From assembly GCF_000244895.1 (NCBI RefSeq), contig NZ_CM001441.1, positions 4,430,198-4,494,197 of the forward strand: a stretch of DNA of 64,000 nt, written 5' to 3'. The number at the start of each line of letters is the position of its first letter. Position 1 is the stretch's first letter. The translations under genes and the position numbers were made by a program. This document shows positions 35,362-45,068 of this stretch, piece by piece. The stretch is from Desulfosporosinus youngiae DSM 17734 (GTDB taxonomy: Bacteria > Bacillota > Desulfitobacteriia > Desulfitobacteriales > Desulfitobacteriaceae). The notes under the pieces were generated by a model. It was given only the letters and a program-made list of their open reading frames with translations, was not told where the DNA came from and ran no database searches.

Positions 35362-35457
35362 ACATATCTTCCGAAGGGTCAGTTACTAGGTAATTTTCCG
35401 TCTTTAGGGATTTTTATGTATGGACCCATGTATTGGAAACCATGCGGGTCCTTTTTT
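35350..35457 (+). promoter_or_regulatory. Possible attenuator or small RNA with terminator
   Basis: CCATACATA (35358-35366) can pair with TATGTATGG (35415-35423). The second arm runs into a clear terminator hairpin, GGACCCATG (35422-35430) with CATGCGGGTCC (35441-35451) and T6. The two stems compete for a few bases. It lies 120 bases before the PQ-loop gene on the same strand. No known riboswitch class recognised. Confidence 0.4.
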
Positions 35458-35580
35458 GACTTTTTCAGTCTTTTTAGAATTATAGAACTTTAACAAACCT
35501 TAACTATTGAACCTCAAAACGTTGTATAATTAGCCCTGTCAATTTTGTTATGACGGTAACGACAATACAACTTAAATAGG

Positions 35581-35901
35581 GTGGTTTTAATGAGTATCTT
35601 TGAAGTCATTATGCTGGTTTGTTTCGGAGCTGCCTGGCCCTTTTCCATTTATAAGTCCTACACTTCCCGATCAACCGAAGGTAAAAGCATATCGTTTCTT
35701 ATTGTTATCCTGGTTGGTTATGTAGCCGGGATCTTGCATAAAGTTTTTTATCAGTTTGATATTGTCATGTATTTATACATTCTGAATTTCATGATGGTGT
35801 TGACTGATCTCTTAATTTACTATCGCAACCGTCGAATTAATGCCATTTCTGCCAGCCTTTATCCGCCGGAAAGATCCCACTCTGCGGCATCAGCTAAGTA
35901 A
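35581..35901 (+). CDS. PQ-loop / SemiSWEET-like membrane protein
   Basis: A 106-residue protein with three predicted helices. The first carries the PQ-loop-like pattern FGAAWPFSIYKSYTSRSTEGKSISFL, typical of bacterial SemiSWEET and related small transporters that work as dimers. AGGGTGG precedes ATG 35581. A TATAAT box lies about 60 bases upstream. Substrate unknown; it sits alone and ends in a terminator. Confidence 0.7.
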   Translation: MVLMSIFEVIMLVCFGAAWPFSIYKSYTSRSTEGKSISFLIVILVGYVAGILHKVFYQFDIVMYLYILNFMMVLTDLLIYYRNRRINAISASLYPPERSHSAASAK

Positions 35902-35914
35902 CAAGGAATGAAGT

Positions 35915-35958
35915 CCCCTTCTATAGCCATGGAAATTGATGGCGATGGGAGGGGTTTT
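35915..35958 (+). terminator. Terminator of the PQ-loop gene
   Basis: CCCCTTC (35915-35921) pairs with GGGAGGGG (35947-35954), GCCAT pairs with ATGGC inside, and TTTT follows. Confidence 0.65.
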
Positions 35959-35964
35959 ATATTG

Positions 35965-36800
35965 GGCAGACCTCTATGCTGCTGCAGCACCGGACAGAGG
36001 ATGAAAACGAGAGTGCTCCCGGGTCGGGCAGCTTCATCCACATCCGTGCAAGATTAGTTAATTCGTGCGAAGACAGTGTCTTCGTACCGCAGCACTCCGA
36101 GGCTCGCCCACTCGCCGGTGCGGGAGCTACCTTCAGCGGATAAGTATTCTTTGGAGATAGCCGCTTCGGCGAAACTGTCCACCGGACACTTTCGTGCCAA
36201 ACCTCAGGGTAATACCTGATGTGAACCCGTGGCTCCGTCTCCCCGCACCGTCTTGTAGGCTTTTACCGCCTCTCCATGCAATGGGTTCACTTCTGTGGAC
36301 GAAGCTGCCCTGCTTGCGGGTCTAGGGATTCTTCTGCATGTCCTTAGGGTCTTTTTTTTCAGGGTAGCCTGCCATGCCGCTGTCGCAGCACCATCGGAAG
36401 ATGAAAAAGATTCCACGAAGCCTTACCAGCCTCCCCCCAAAGTTCTGCTTACATTCCCAACAAACTGGCTGAAGGAGCGCTTATCTGCTAAGCGGATGCG
36501 TCAGTGGAGCCGCGCTAAGGCGAGCGCAGACGATTCACGTCCCCCTAGCGCGCCGCAGGTTCACATGCGACGGAACACGATGTTCCTAGTGCCGCATGCG
36601 CCATGGATGGCATAGCATGCGGCCAGAAATACCCAGAGGTTCGGACGCGCTCGCGAACCGTCCAGCGAGCCAGCGGCGGAACTCGCAGACGCGTGCAGAT
36701 CGAAGACACCGTCGACCCACGGGTTAACACAGCTGAAAAGCGCTCCGCCCTAGAGCCAGACAGTAGAACCGACCCCCTGTCTAACCCAGGAGGCTTTTTT
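35965..36800 (+). ncRNA. Putative large structured RNA
   Basis: About 840 bases with no credible coding frame and higher GC than its surroundings, full of complementary arms. 36026-36042 pairs with 36294-36310 (16 of 17). 36116-36124 pairs with 36242-36250 (9 bp). 36221-36230 pairs with 36281-36290 (10 bp), crossing the previous helix to make a pseudoknot. Local hairpins occur at 36065-36087, 36170-36194, 36204-36219, 36322-36347 (followed by T8), 36478-36494, 36511-36552, 36572-36586, 36591-36623 and 36638-36659. A T6 run at 36795-36800 follows a last hairpin. G-U pairs and T-runs favour the plus strand. I cannot match it to RNase P, tmRNA, SRP RNA, OLE, ROOL or GOLLD from memory; boundaries are approximate. 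Confidence 0.6.
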
Positions 36801-36915
36801 CGGAGTAGACACGAACAGCTAAAATGATATTATTAAGGCGTGAATGCTACGAAAACTATAATCATATGATTTGAAAACTTACCTATCGTCACAGAGAGGA
36901 AGTGTGAGTTGAGTT

Positions 36916-38235
36916 TTGTTAAAGCAAGCGCTTACGCAACTAGAGGACAATTTATCGATCTCTAAGACTCATATCTTAACAATCGCCTCCCGTTTTCAGG
37001 AGCACATGGAGCAAGGCTTGAGCGGGAATATAAGCTCGCTTAAGATGTTTCCTTCCTATCTTCAAGCTCCAAGGGGCAATGAATCAGGAACCTTTTTGGC
37101 CCTTGATTTTGGTGGTTCAAATGCCCGTGCTGCAGTCGTTGATCTTAAAGGAGAGGGAAAGTTTCTGCAATTCAATCGAGTTGTCCGGTCTTTGTCAAAC
37201 CCTGACTCCGGTTATGACCTCCGTGCCTCAGACGTGACAGGCGAGGAGCTTTTTGATTTCCTGGCAGGAATCGTCCATAAAGCACTCTCAGTTTCTTCTT
37301 TCAGTCCCGTCCTGAATTCCAGCACTTCAAAACCAGTTTCTTTGGGCTTTGCCTTTTCTTTCCCCTATCACCAACGAAGGATAGGAGAAGGGTTTCTCCT
37401 CAATTGGGGTAAAGAAATCCAAACATCCGGGGTGGTTGGGAAAGACGTTGGCCAATTGCTCTCAGCGGCTCTGAGACGCTTGGGCATTGGCAATGTTGTC
37501 AGACCTGACGCCATTATTAATGATACTGTAGCCGCTTTCCTGACCGCGGCTTATCAAGACCCCAGCGTGGACATCGCTTCGATCATCGGCACCGGGCACA
37601 ACACCTGCTACCTGGAACAAAGAGCACCGGGCTTCACTGAACCCGTTATCATCAACACCGAGTCCGGGAACTTCTCAGTTGTTCCCGAAACTGCTTACGA
37701 TCATAGCCTTGATCAGCAAAGTAATAATCCCGGGGAACAATTATTTGAAAAAAAGCTCTCCGGCAAATACCTCGGAGAGCTTTTTCGTCAGATTGTCCTG
37801 GATTTTTTCCGGAGGGGATTCCTTGGAAACTTTGCTCCTCCTGCCTGCTGGAACCATCCTTATGCCGTCAGCAGCAAAGACATGACTCTAATCCTGACAG
37901 GGGAGGGTAATCACTTATTCCCTTTACCAGAGCATGAGCGCTATGCCCTCCGAAGGATCGCCCTGCTGCTCTCAAAACGTTCGGCACGGCTTGCAGCGGC
38001 CAGCTTGATCGGAATAATTCAGCATCTCGACCCACACTTCACTAAGCCTCACACTGTGGCCATAGACGGTTCCCTGTACGAAGGCTTGCCTGGCTACGCC
38101 GGGGAACTGACTGCTGCCTTAAGTGAAGGGTTAGATAGTAACGCCAGCCCAGTGAGAGTAAAATTATCAGCCGGAGGCACCCTTACCGGGGCAGCCATCG
38201 GGGCAGCCCTGGCCAATCAGCCTAAAAACCTATAA
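36916..38235 (+). CDS. Hexokinase family protein
   Basis: A 439-residue sugar kinase of the hexokinase type (eukaryotic-like HK fold), not the shorter bacterial glucokinase. It has the phosphate-1 motif LALDFGGSNARAAVVDL, the SFPYHQRRIGEG region, INDTVAAFLTAAY with the catalytic Asp, and IIGTGHNTCYLE. TTG 36916 is the start; the only SD-like sequence, GAGAGGAAG, lies rather far upstream. Its stop overlaps the convergent thiolase gene by 6 bases. The substrate is probably glucose or a related hexose. Confidence 0.8.
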   Translation: MLKQALTQLEDNLSISKTHILTIASRFQEHMEQGLSGNISSLKMFPSYLQAPRGNESGTFLALDFGGSNARAAVVDLKGEGKFLQFNRVVRSLSNPDSGYDLRASDVTGEELFDFLAGIVHKALSVSSFSPVLNSSTSKPVSLGFAFSFPYHQRRIGEGFLLNWGKEIQTSGVVGKDVGQLLSAALRRLGIGNVVRPDAIINDTVAAFLTAAYQDPSVDIASIIGTGHNTCYLEQRAPGFTEPVIINTESGNFSVVPETAYDHSLDQQSNNPGEQLFEKKLSGKYLGELFRQIVLDFFRRGFLGNFAPPACWNHPYAVSSKDMTLILTGEGNHLFPLPEHERYALRRIALLLSKRSARLAAASLIGIIQHLDPHFTKPHTVAIDGSLYEGLPGYAGELTAALSEGLDSNASPVRVKLSAGGTLTGAAIGAALANQPKNL

Positions 38236-39408
38236 CATTTCAACAACGGTTGCCATAGCCGGCCCGCCACCGACACATAAGGAGGCAACACCATATTTTC
38301 CGCCGCGCCGTTTCAATTCGCTTAGCAGGGACACAATGATGCGGACACCTGTACATCCCACAGGATGGCCTAAGGCAATTCCGGAGCCATTGGCATTGAC
38401 TTTATCCATATCAAGGTTCAGCTCTCTGTTGACCGCCAAAAACTGTGCAGCGAAGGCTTCATTTATTTCAAAATAATCGATATCCTTCAATTCAAGATTG
38501 GCATAGTTTAGAGCTTTAGGGATAGCATAGGCCGGCCCAATTCCCATAATTTCAGGAGCTACGCCATAGGAAGCTGTAGAAAGAACTTTAGCGATCGGTT
38601 TTATTCCCAGTTCCTTTGCTTTCGCGGCTGTCATTAAAACTAAGGCTGCTGCTCCGTCATTCATGCCGGAGGCGTTCCCTGCCGTGACGGTTCCGTCTTT
38701 TTTAAACGCGGTCTTAAGTTTGGCCAAACCCTCCATGGATATATCGGCCCGGGGATGCTCATCGACTTCAACAACGGTTGTGACTTTACGTGTCTTTATT
38801 TCGACGGGTATAATCTCATCTTTGAACCGGCCGCTTTTTATAGCTTCTGTGGCCCGTGTATGACTGAGGTAAGCCAGATTGTCCTGTTCTTCCCGGGTGA
38901 TGTTGTATTTTTCAGCAAGGTTTTCAGCCGTCACGCCCATATGATAGCCCATAAAGGCATCCACTAAGGCATCATACGTCAGATGATCTTGTAATGTATC
39001 CGGCCCCAGCTTAATACCTTTTCTGGAATTAAGCAGTAAATGAGGAGCTCTTGACATGCTTTCAATTCCTACCGCAACACTGATGCTCGATTTACCTAAG
39101 AGCATTTGTTGGGTTGCAATCTCTAAAGCCCTCATGGCTGAACCGCATTGCTGGTCAACTGTCGTCGCTACAGCTTCAATGGGAATACCAACTGCCAGCT
39201 GTATCTGACGTGCAGGGTTTCCTTTCACTCCCGCTTTGTAGACCATTCCTCCGACAACATCCTCAACAAGGCCTGCCTCGACTCCCGCCTTGTCTAATGC
39301 GCCTTTTACCGCGATCGTCCCGAGTTCCACTGCTGAAACATCTTTTAAAGATCCCAGAAAATCCCCAATGGGTGTTCTTGCCGCGCCTACTATAACAACC
39401 TCTTCCAT
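38230..39408 (-). CDS. Acetyl-CoA acetyltransferase (thiolase)
   Basis: A 392-residue biosynthetic-type thiolase joining two acetyl-CoA to acetoacetyl-CoA or the reverse. Catalytic residues are in place: Cys88 in QQCGSAMRA, His in [15 protein letters not shown] and the second Cys in [17 protein letters not shown] is also present. Full length. It stands alone, with no 3-hydroxybutyryl-CoA dehydrogenase or crotonase nearby, so its pathway cannot be fixed. Confidence 0.93.
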   Translation of the reverse strand: MEEVVIVGAARTPIGDFLGSLKDVSAVELGTIAVKGALDKAGVEAGLVEDVVGGMVYKAGVKGNPARQIQLAVGIPIEAVATTVDQQCGSAMRALEIATQQMLLGKSSISVAVGIESMSRAPHLLLNSRKGIKLGPDTLQDHLTYDALVDAFMGYHMGVTAENLAEKYNITREEQDNLAYLSHTRATEAIKSGRFKDEIIPVEIKTRKVTTVVEVDEHPRADISMEGLAKLKTAFKKDGTVTAGNASGMNDGAAALVLMTAAKAKELGIKPIAKVLSTASYGVAPEIMGIGPAYAIPKALNYANLELKDIDYFEINEAFAAQFLAVNRELNLDMDKVNANGSGIALGHPVGCTGVRIIVSLLSELKRRGGKYGVASLCVGGGPAMATVVEML

Positions 39409-39576
39409 TTGCTTGCTCCTCTCCCTTATGTTTTTCTAATCCCCGGTTTACTGGATGAAGACTCCCACTTTAGGAGATAGGTGATCCCTCTGCCTAAAAT
39501 TGGATTCCTTTATAAGCTTATACTTTGAGGCAATTATTTTCAATTGTTTGATAAAGAAACTTAATTAAAAAGTCAA

Positions 39577-39617
39577 AAGGAGCGAACCCCTAAATTTCCT
39601 TTAGGGATTCGCTCCTT
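39577..39617 (-). terminator. Terminator after the DUF2680 gene
   Basis: AAGGAGCGAA pairs with TTCGCTCCTT, and CCCTAAA with TTTAGGG inside. On the minus strand it is followed by TTTTGACTTTTT. It lies 36 bases past the stop at 39654. Confidence 0.85.
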
Positions 39618-39653
39618 ACATTGTTATCCGACATGGGTCAGCAGTGAATGATT

Positions 39654-39983
39654 TTACTCTGCTTTTTGAGCAGATGGAGAATCTTTAGAGGATTTATGAC
39701 CGCAGCCTTTTTTGTGCCCAAAACCATGAAATTCGCCTTTGTCCATATCCTGCTCAATCTTCTGTTGACGTTTTTGCATGGCTTCCTTGATTTTTTCGGC
39801 TTTTGTTTGATCCAGAATTCCGGCCTCGACTTCCTTATCAATAATCTGAGCTTTGATAGTGTACATTTGCTGATGGAGGGTTTTAATCTCCTTCAATTTA
39901 CCCTGATCAACAGCCCCTAAGGCAGGCACAGCTCCTACAACCAACATAGCCAAAGCCAAAATGCTTGCAGCCAATCTTCTCAT
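39654..39983 (-). CDS. Secreted DUF2680 (YckD-like) protein
   Basis: A 109-residue exported protein. A signal peptide (RRLAASILALAMLVVGAVPALGA) precedes a helical coiled region with the DUF2680 pattern LHQQMYTIKAQIIDKEVEAGILDQTKAEKIKEAMQKRQQ and a Lys/His-rich tail (FGHKKGCGHKSSK) that could bind metal. GAGGAGG precedes ATG 39983; the frame is open to 40022. It lies 112 bases after sucD with its own RBS and a strong terminator. Function unknown. Confidence 0.7.
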   Translation of the reverse strand: MRRLAASILALAMLVVGAVPALGAVDQGKLKEIKTLHQQMYTIKAQIIDKEVEAGILDQTKAEKIKEAMQKRQQKIEQDMDKGEFHGFGHKKGCGHKSSKDSPSAQKAE

Positions 39984-40094
39984 ATGCCGTTCCTCCTCAT
40001 TCATTTTTTTTGCCGGAAACAATCTTAGAATGCCCGATCAAAGAATTCTTATTACATGATTTAATTTAATTTCTGCCTATAGCATACCTCGCCT

Positions 40095-40967
40095 TTATTC
40101 TCTGCCCAATATCTCTTTAATAACCTCCGGAACTTGAAAGGGCAGTTCCACAACCCTTGCCCCCGCTTCACTTAGGGCTTTAGCTTTGCCCTCATACGTC
40201 CCCATTCCCCGTTCGATGATAGCTCCCGCATGTCCCATCCGTTTGCCTGGGGGCGCACTTTTCCCTGCGATATAGGCAATCACCGGCTTTGTCATTTCTT
40301 TTATATAAAGAGAAGCCTCTTCTTCAGATTTACCCCCGATCTCACCGATTAAAACAACGGCCTTGGTCTCCGGGTCTTGCTCAAACATCTTTAAAACGTC
40401 CACAAAGCTCAGACCCACGACTCTATCCCCACCGATCCCCACCACAGTGGACTGTCCCATACCCTGAGCGGTGAGGTTGCCGACGATTTCGTAGGTGAGA
40501 GTCCCAGAGCGGGCCACAACCCCCACTGAACCTGGGATGAAAAACTGATTAGGCGGGATCCCCATCTTGCATTTACCGGAGGAAACAATACCAAAGGTAT
40601 TGGGGCCGATAATGACAGCTCCTACTCGTTTGGCATAAGCCACAATAGCCATTTCATCATGGACCGGTATATGCTCAGTAACCACTACGACAACTTTTAT
40701 TCCTGCTTCCAGGGCTTCCAAGGCAGCATCTTTGGCAAAGGCCGCCGGTATAAAGATCACAGAAGCATCAATCCGCTGACGTTCACAGGCAGCCCTTACA
40801 CTATCATAGACAGGGATACCCTCGATGACGGCACCGCCCTTGCCCGGGGAAGTGCCGGCGACGATCTTGCTGCCATAAGCGAGCATTTGCTTTGTATGGA
40901 AAAGACCTTGTTTACCGGTAAGCCCCTGAACTAATACATTCGTATTTTCATCAATTATTATAGCCAA
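40095..40967 (-). CDS. sucD: Succinyl-CoA synthetase alpha subunit
   Basis: A 290-residue subunit that binds CoA and carries the phosphohistidine. Markers are [20 protein letters not shown], the CoA-binding GTSPGKGG, and the His in [23 protein letters not shown]. It follows sucC by 44 bases. Together they interconvert succinyl-CoA and succinate with nucleotide phosphorylation, next to a 2-oxoglutarate-type ferredoxin oxidoreductase. Confidence 0.94.
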   Translation of the reverse strand: MAIIIDENTNVLVQGLTGKQGLFHTKQMLAYGSKIVAGTSPGKGGAVIEGIPVYDSVRAACERQRIDASVIFIPAAFAKDAALEALEAGIKVVVVVTEHIPVHDEMAIVAYAKRVGAVIIGPNTFGIVSSGKCKMGIPPNQFFIPGSVGVVARSGTLTYEIVGNLTAQGMGQSTVVGIGGDRVVGLSFVDVLKMFEQDPETKAVVLIGEIGGKSEEEASLYIKEMTKPVIAYIAGKSAPPGKRMGHAGAIIERGMGTYEGKAKALSEAGARVVELPFQVPEVIKEILGRE

Positions 40968-41011
40968 TAACTTGCCCTCCTTGTAAAAACTTGCCCAGAT
41001 CCATTATTGAA

Positions 41012-42121
41012 CTACAACTTGGCTAATTCAACGGCTTTCTCGGCGGCATCCTGCATGAAGTCATAGGCTTCTATGCCTGCTTCCTTAAGTATAGCCCGTC
41101 CGGCTTCCTGGTTGGTTCCTACCAGTCGAATAACCACCGGAACCGGGATCCCTCTATTTTTTTTCACAGAGGCAAAGGCCCTTGCAACATCGTCGCAACG
41201 AGTAATGCCTCCGAAAATGTTGATAATAATTGACTTAGGGTTTCTGGACAAAATAAGTTCAAGAGCCTTGGCCGTGCCTTCCTCCCCTGTGCCGCCGCCG
41301 GCATCAAGGAAATTGGCCGGTTTTCCGCCGTAGTAAGTGAGGGTATCCAGGGTTCCCATGGTAATCCCCGCACCGTTCGCCATAACTCCAATGTCTCCCT
41401 CCAGTTCTACAAAGGAAAGACCCAGGTCGTGAGCCGCTTTTTCTACGGAGGTACGTTCTTCCACCCTAGGCAGGTCTGATTGTCGGTAGAGGGCCTCATC
41501 GTCAATTGTCACTTTAGCATCCGCGGCAATGACTTTATCCCCGCTGATCACCAACGGATTAATTTCCACCAGATCCGCATCTTTTTGAATAAAAATTTGG
41601 TACAGGGTTCTAATGATTTGCACAAGTTCCTTACCTGGGGCGGTATTCAAAGATATGCCCATTCTTCTGACCACATCCCGGGCAATGAAGCCTTGCATAC
41701 CAAGTTCTACATCGATATGTTTCTTGACGATATACTCTTCAGCGACCTCTTCAATATCCATTCCACCTTGAGCCGATGCGATAAGCACCGGCATTTTGGC
41801 TGCCGAGTCGATGGTGATGGACAAATATAATTCCTTGTCGATTTGAAGTTTTTCTTCCACAAGGAGGGTATCAACCGCCAGTCCTTGGATAGTCAGGCCA
41901 AAGAGTTCCCGGGCTGCAGCTTTTGCTCCGTCCGGATCATCGGCGAACTTGATGCCGCCTGCTTTACCCCGCTTGCCGGACAAAACCTGGGATTTAATCA
42001 CCACAGGGCCTCCAATTTCCGCTGCTGCCCGAAACGCCTCGTCGGGACTGGCAACCATTCTGCCCTTCGGTACCGGAAGGCCGAACTTGGCGAAAATTTC
42101 CTTGCCCATATATTCAAACAT
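41012..42121 (-). CDS. sucC: Succinyl-CoA synthetase beta subunit
   Basis: A 369-residue ATP-grasp subunit binding nucleotide and succinate. It begins MFEYMGKEIFAKFGLPVP, the family's typical start, so ATG 42121 is chosen although the frame is open to 42199. DLVEINPLVISGD, ANGAGITMGTLDTLTYYGGKPANFLDAGGG and INIFGGITRCDDVA are conserved. It lies 84 bases after the GlmE-like gene in the same direction. Confidence 0.93.
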   Translation of the reverse strand: MFEYMGKEIFAKFGLPVPKGRMVASPDEAFRAAAEIGGPVVIKSQVLSGKRGKAGGIKFADDPDGAKAAARELFGLTIQGLAVDTLLVEEKLQIDKELYLSITIDSAAKMPVLIASAQGGMDIEEVAEEYIVKKHIDVELGMQGFIARDVVRRMGISLNTAPGKELVQIIRTLYQIFIQKDADLVEINPLVISGDKVIAADAKVTIDDEALYRQSDLPRVEERTSVEKAAHDLGLSFVELEGDIGVMANGAGITMGTLDTLTYYGGKPANFLDAGGGTGEEGTAKALELILSRNPKSIIINIFGGITRCDDVARAFASVKKNRGIPVPVVIRLVGTNQEAGRAILKEAGIEAYDFMQDAAEKAVELAKL

Positions 42122-42205
42122 TTTCACTCGCCTAATCTCTCCCCTCGTCAGAATACGCGTGTCTTTATCTTCCGCCCTTTGCCCCACCGCACGCAGCAAT
42201 CCTAC

Positions 42206-43651
42206 CTATCTCGGACGGCCGATCAGCCTTCCTTTACCGATAGCATAGATATCATCGACAACCATTTGAAACGACGGCTCTCTGCCTTCTTCCTTACCGC
42301 GCTCTGCGATACGCTCCCTGTGAAAATCCAAACATTCCTTGCTAAGGGGCAGATTTCCATGATCAAGTATACGCACTGCACCTTGGGAGTCACGAACCGG
42401 CAGTATTCTTCCCGCATTAAACCTGCTGGGGGCAAAGGGAATATCCAACACCCCTGCTTCAAATCCCTTCACAGTGCCCAGAGCTATATCTCCCTCTCCT
42501 AACTCCAAGACCTTATTGAGGATTGACCTGGTTTCTGACTTGATTAACTCTTTTTCTCGCAGCAGTTCGGGAGTATCGGGGAAACTTTGGTCTTTAAGCA
42601 TACTCAAAATTTGTTTTGTCGCTTTAATCCCGGAAGCATTGGCCTCTTTCGTTGAAATTCCTATGGCTTCGTAGGGGGACTTGACGAGTACTTTAGTCGC
42701 TTTTGCCAAGGCTACTGTAGCAGCACCCCAGGAAATCACTCCGAAAGCCTTGCTTTCATCTTGAGGGAACCCTCCCATCCACTGATGGAAGACACTGGTC
42801 AACATGACACCTTGATAATGAAAGCGTGCTAAGTACTCTTCCCCCAGTTCAATTAAACTTTGTACTGCCGCTATATCTTGAATCAAATTGCCGCATTGCC
42901 CATACCCCAGGGAAATATTTTTCACACCCTGTTCGGCCGCCAGCAAAGCCTCAATCATTGAGACACTATGAGAGATACAGGGAGGAACTAAGGTACCTGT
43001 TAAAGGGCCAAAGGGCTCGCGATTAATTCTAACTCCATACTCCTCGTACATACCGACTAAGCGATCCACATACTGCCAGTTTGTTATGGTTTCTTCCAAA
43101 GAAATGTTCTTGGCGTAAGGAATGTTATAAGAAATTCCGCCGCCCTCGAAATCCGTAAACCCACCGGCTAATGTAATTTCCGCCAATAAACGGGCATCAG
43201 GTGTACCATGGCGTACCTGACAAGGTAACTTCACTGACTCATTGACCTCACGGCAAGCCACTACTCCATAATTGATCGCCGGAAAACCGGTCAGCATGGA
43301 GTGTCCGGCGATCTTGCCTTCGTCCATCGCTTTTCCCGCTTCCCCATAACGGTTTTGTCTGGTCAGGGAATCAATGGTCGTGGGCAATAAATCCGCTCCA
43401 CCCTCCTCTTGAAGATATTTGAGCATGGCTATATGTTCATCGATTAAAGAGACTCCCGCCCTGGGTTGGGCCAGGGTTCGTCCTTCTGCCTTAGCTTTAG
43501 CCAACACTTCCGCAAATACGTTCTCTCTTGGCATAGCCTTATGATAGGCGACTGCTTCTTGGAAATTAACCCCTTCTCCCGTTGGCCATTGCTTAAGAAC
43601 CTCTTGGCGCCGGGCCTTAAATTCATCCGTTTCGAGACGCTTATTTCTCAT
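42206..43651 (-). CDS. Methylaspartate mutase epsilon-like protein (GlmE family)
   Basis: A 481-residue TIM-barrel protein very like the catalytic E subunit of glutamate mutase (usually 483). It keeps [28 protein letters not shown] (arginine claw) and [12 protein letters not shown] with the substrate Glu region. ATG 43651 follows GGGAGGG. Glutamate mutase also needs the cobalamin-binding S subunit (DxHxxG), and neither that gene nor methylaspartase is present here. It is sandwiched between a HEAT-repeat protein and sucC in a 2-oxoglutarate operon. Glutamate mutase activity is possible if GlmS is elsewhere; a different role is also possible. Confidence 0.82.
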   Translation of the reverse strand: MRNKRLETDEFKARRQEVLKQWPTGEGVNFQEAVAYHKAMPRENVFAEVLAKAKAEGRTLAQPRAGVSLIDEHIAMLKYLQEEGGADLLPTTIDSLTRQNRYGEAGKAMDEGKIAGHSMLTGFPAINYGVVACREVNESVKLPCQVRHGTPDARLLAEITLAGGFTDFEGGGISYNIPYAKNISLEETITNWQYVDRLVGMYEEYGVRINREPFGPLTGTLVPPCISHSVSMIEALLAAEQGVKNISLGYGQCGNLIQDIAAVQSLIELGEEYLARFHYQGVMLTSVFHQWMGGFPQDESKAFGVISWGAATVALAKATKVLVKSPYEAIGISTKEANASGIKATKQILSMLKDQSFPDTPELLREKELIKSETRSILNKVLELGEGDIALGTVKGFEAGVLDIPFAPSRFNAGRILPVRDSQGAVRILDHGNLPLSKECLDFHRERIAERGKEEGREPSFQMVVDDIYAIGKGRLIGRPR

Positions 43652-45068
43652 GAGGAAAACCCTCCCCACTATGTCTTTCAATTGTTTGAATCGACTCCCG
43701 TGCCTGTTCTCTTACATTAATTGATTCACCATAATCATCAGCTACTCTCGATAATTCTTTGACCGCTGAAACAGCTTCCATTTCCCCGAGAGCTTTAGCG
43801 GCCATTTCCCTCACCCCAACCACCGGATCCCGCAGCAATTGGATCAGGGAAAAAACAGCTGCCTTATTTCCTATCCTTCCCAAGGCTTCACAGGCCCCGG
43901 CTCGAATTAAGCTGTCATTATCAGCCAAGCATTTCATGAGCAGATTAAAAGCCAGGGGCAGGCCGGCAAACACTTTTATCAGGTATATATCCACCCGTCT
44001 GCTAACCTTTTGATAAATTCCGTTTAAGACTGCAAACGCTTGTTCCTGACTTAATTCGCCCAAAGACCAATCAATCAGCCGCACTAATACCGCCTCATTC
44101 TGACTAAGCAAAATTCCTTTCGCCAATTCCAGATCATGGATTAAAATTGCCTTTTTCAATTGTTCCCCCAGTTTAGGAAGCAAAAAGCCGGCAATTGTTT
44201 GGGCGCTTTTTTCACTAAGGGTTAATTTCCCGGCTTTATTCTTCTGAATATAATGGAGTGAAATCAGCCCCTCTATGACGGCGAAGGAAAATAAATTACC
44301 TCGTTGGTCTCCTCCGTTGCCTCCTATTCCGTATCCCCATATTCCGGAGGCCTCACCCATGGCTGAAATCAGCGAATCCTCATCCAATTGGCCCTCATGA
44401 GTATGAATAATCTCCAGCAGGGCCACTAAATCCGGAACTTGCATAGGCATTCCCAGGTCCAAAATCACTTGTTCCAATTTTAAACGTTCCCTATATAAAG
44501 GTTCTCCCTCCACCGCTGTTTGGAATTGGTAGAAGAAACTTAGCTGTTCAAAGCCAAATTCTCTCAATTCAGCGTTCTGCTGGCATTCTAAAAGGCTTGC
44601 CCTGGTATTGGCCGTAAACCCTTTAAGTTTTTTTAATCTCAGGATCAGCAAATCCAAATAATCTAAGGGGTAGCCGGTCCTTTCAGCTATACTGGGCAAG
44701 GATTCGCCGCCGATCCAGAGCCGGAAAATTCGCCGCCAGGGTTCTTTAGGGTCCATAACCTGCGGACGTTTGATGATCCCTTGAGCAGGCACAAGCAAGT
44801 CTTTGGCTAAATCCGCGACAACTGCCGCAGGATTAGCAAACTGGTTTTTAAGTTTCCATTGAACAATCTCGGCAAAGGTAGGATTTGTCAGCAAATCCGC
44901 ATTGCTGAAAAAACAATGCACCAGATCCGGAATGATGGTTTCATCAATATATTTAAGAGCCAGCGGGCTTCTGGGCCCGCCCCATTCCTCTAACAAAACT
45001 GCCGAGAGGCTTTCTTTTAAGCTGGCTAAATCATGCTTGGTCCAAGCTAAGTTTGTTATTTCCGCCAC
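43641..45068 (-). CDS. HEAT-repeat protein of unknown function
   Basis: A 475-residue soluble protein. The last 110 residues are HEAT repeats ([51 protein letters not shown]). The first 350 residues are helical without a motif I know. GTG 45068 lies inside korC (38-base overlap) with GGAAGG 8-10 bases upstream; its end overlaps the GlmE-like gene start by 11 bases, so all three are translationally coupled. No cobalamin motif is present. A scaffold or chaperone for the neighbouring enzymes is only a guess. Confidence 0.65.
   Translation of the reverse strand: MAEITNLAWTKHDLASLKESLSAVLLEEWGGPRSPLALKYIDETIIPDLVHCFFSNADLLTNPTFAEIVQWKLKNQFANPAAVVADLAKDLLVPAQGIIKRPQVMDPKEPWRRIFRLWIGGESLPSIAERTGYPLDYLDLLILRLKKLKGFTANTRASLLECQQNAELREFGFEQLSFFYQFQTAVEGEPLYRERLKLEQVILDLGMPMQVPDLVALLEIIHTHEGQLDEDSLISAMGEASGIWGYGIGGNGGDQRGNLFSFAVIEGLISLHYIQKNKAGKLTLSEKSAQTIAGFLLPKLGEQLKKAILIHDLELAKGILLSQNEAVLVRLIDWSLGELSQEQAFAVLNGIYQKVSRRVDIYLIKVFAGLPLAFNLLMKCLADNDSLIRAGACEALGRIGNKAAVFSLIQLLRDPVVGVREMAAKALGEMEAVSAVKELSRVADDYGESINVREQARESIQTIERHSGEGFPHEK

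Noticed and set aside
35370-35415. TPP riboswitch half (TCAGTTACTAGGTAATTTTCCGTC followed by TTTAGGGA)
   Set aside because: The similarity to the CCTGATCTGG...AGCGTAGGGA element is partial and the other conserved half (CTGAGA) is missing.
35965-36360. RNase P RNA, tmRNA or SRP RNA at the structured locus
   Set aside because: I looked for the GAGGAAAGUCC and ACAGA motifs of RNase P, the tmRNA ends and the SRP Alu/GGAAGCAG motifs on both strands and found none.
36204-36827. Several 60-75 codon frames in the 36.0-36.8 kb region
   Set aside because: They overlap on both strands, lack ribosome sites, have low-complexity Arg/Ser/Ala-rich translations and coincide with complementary arms. Non-coding RNA explains the sequence better.
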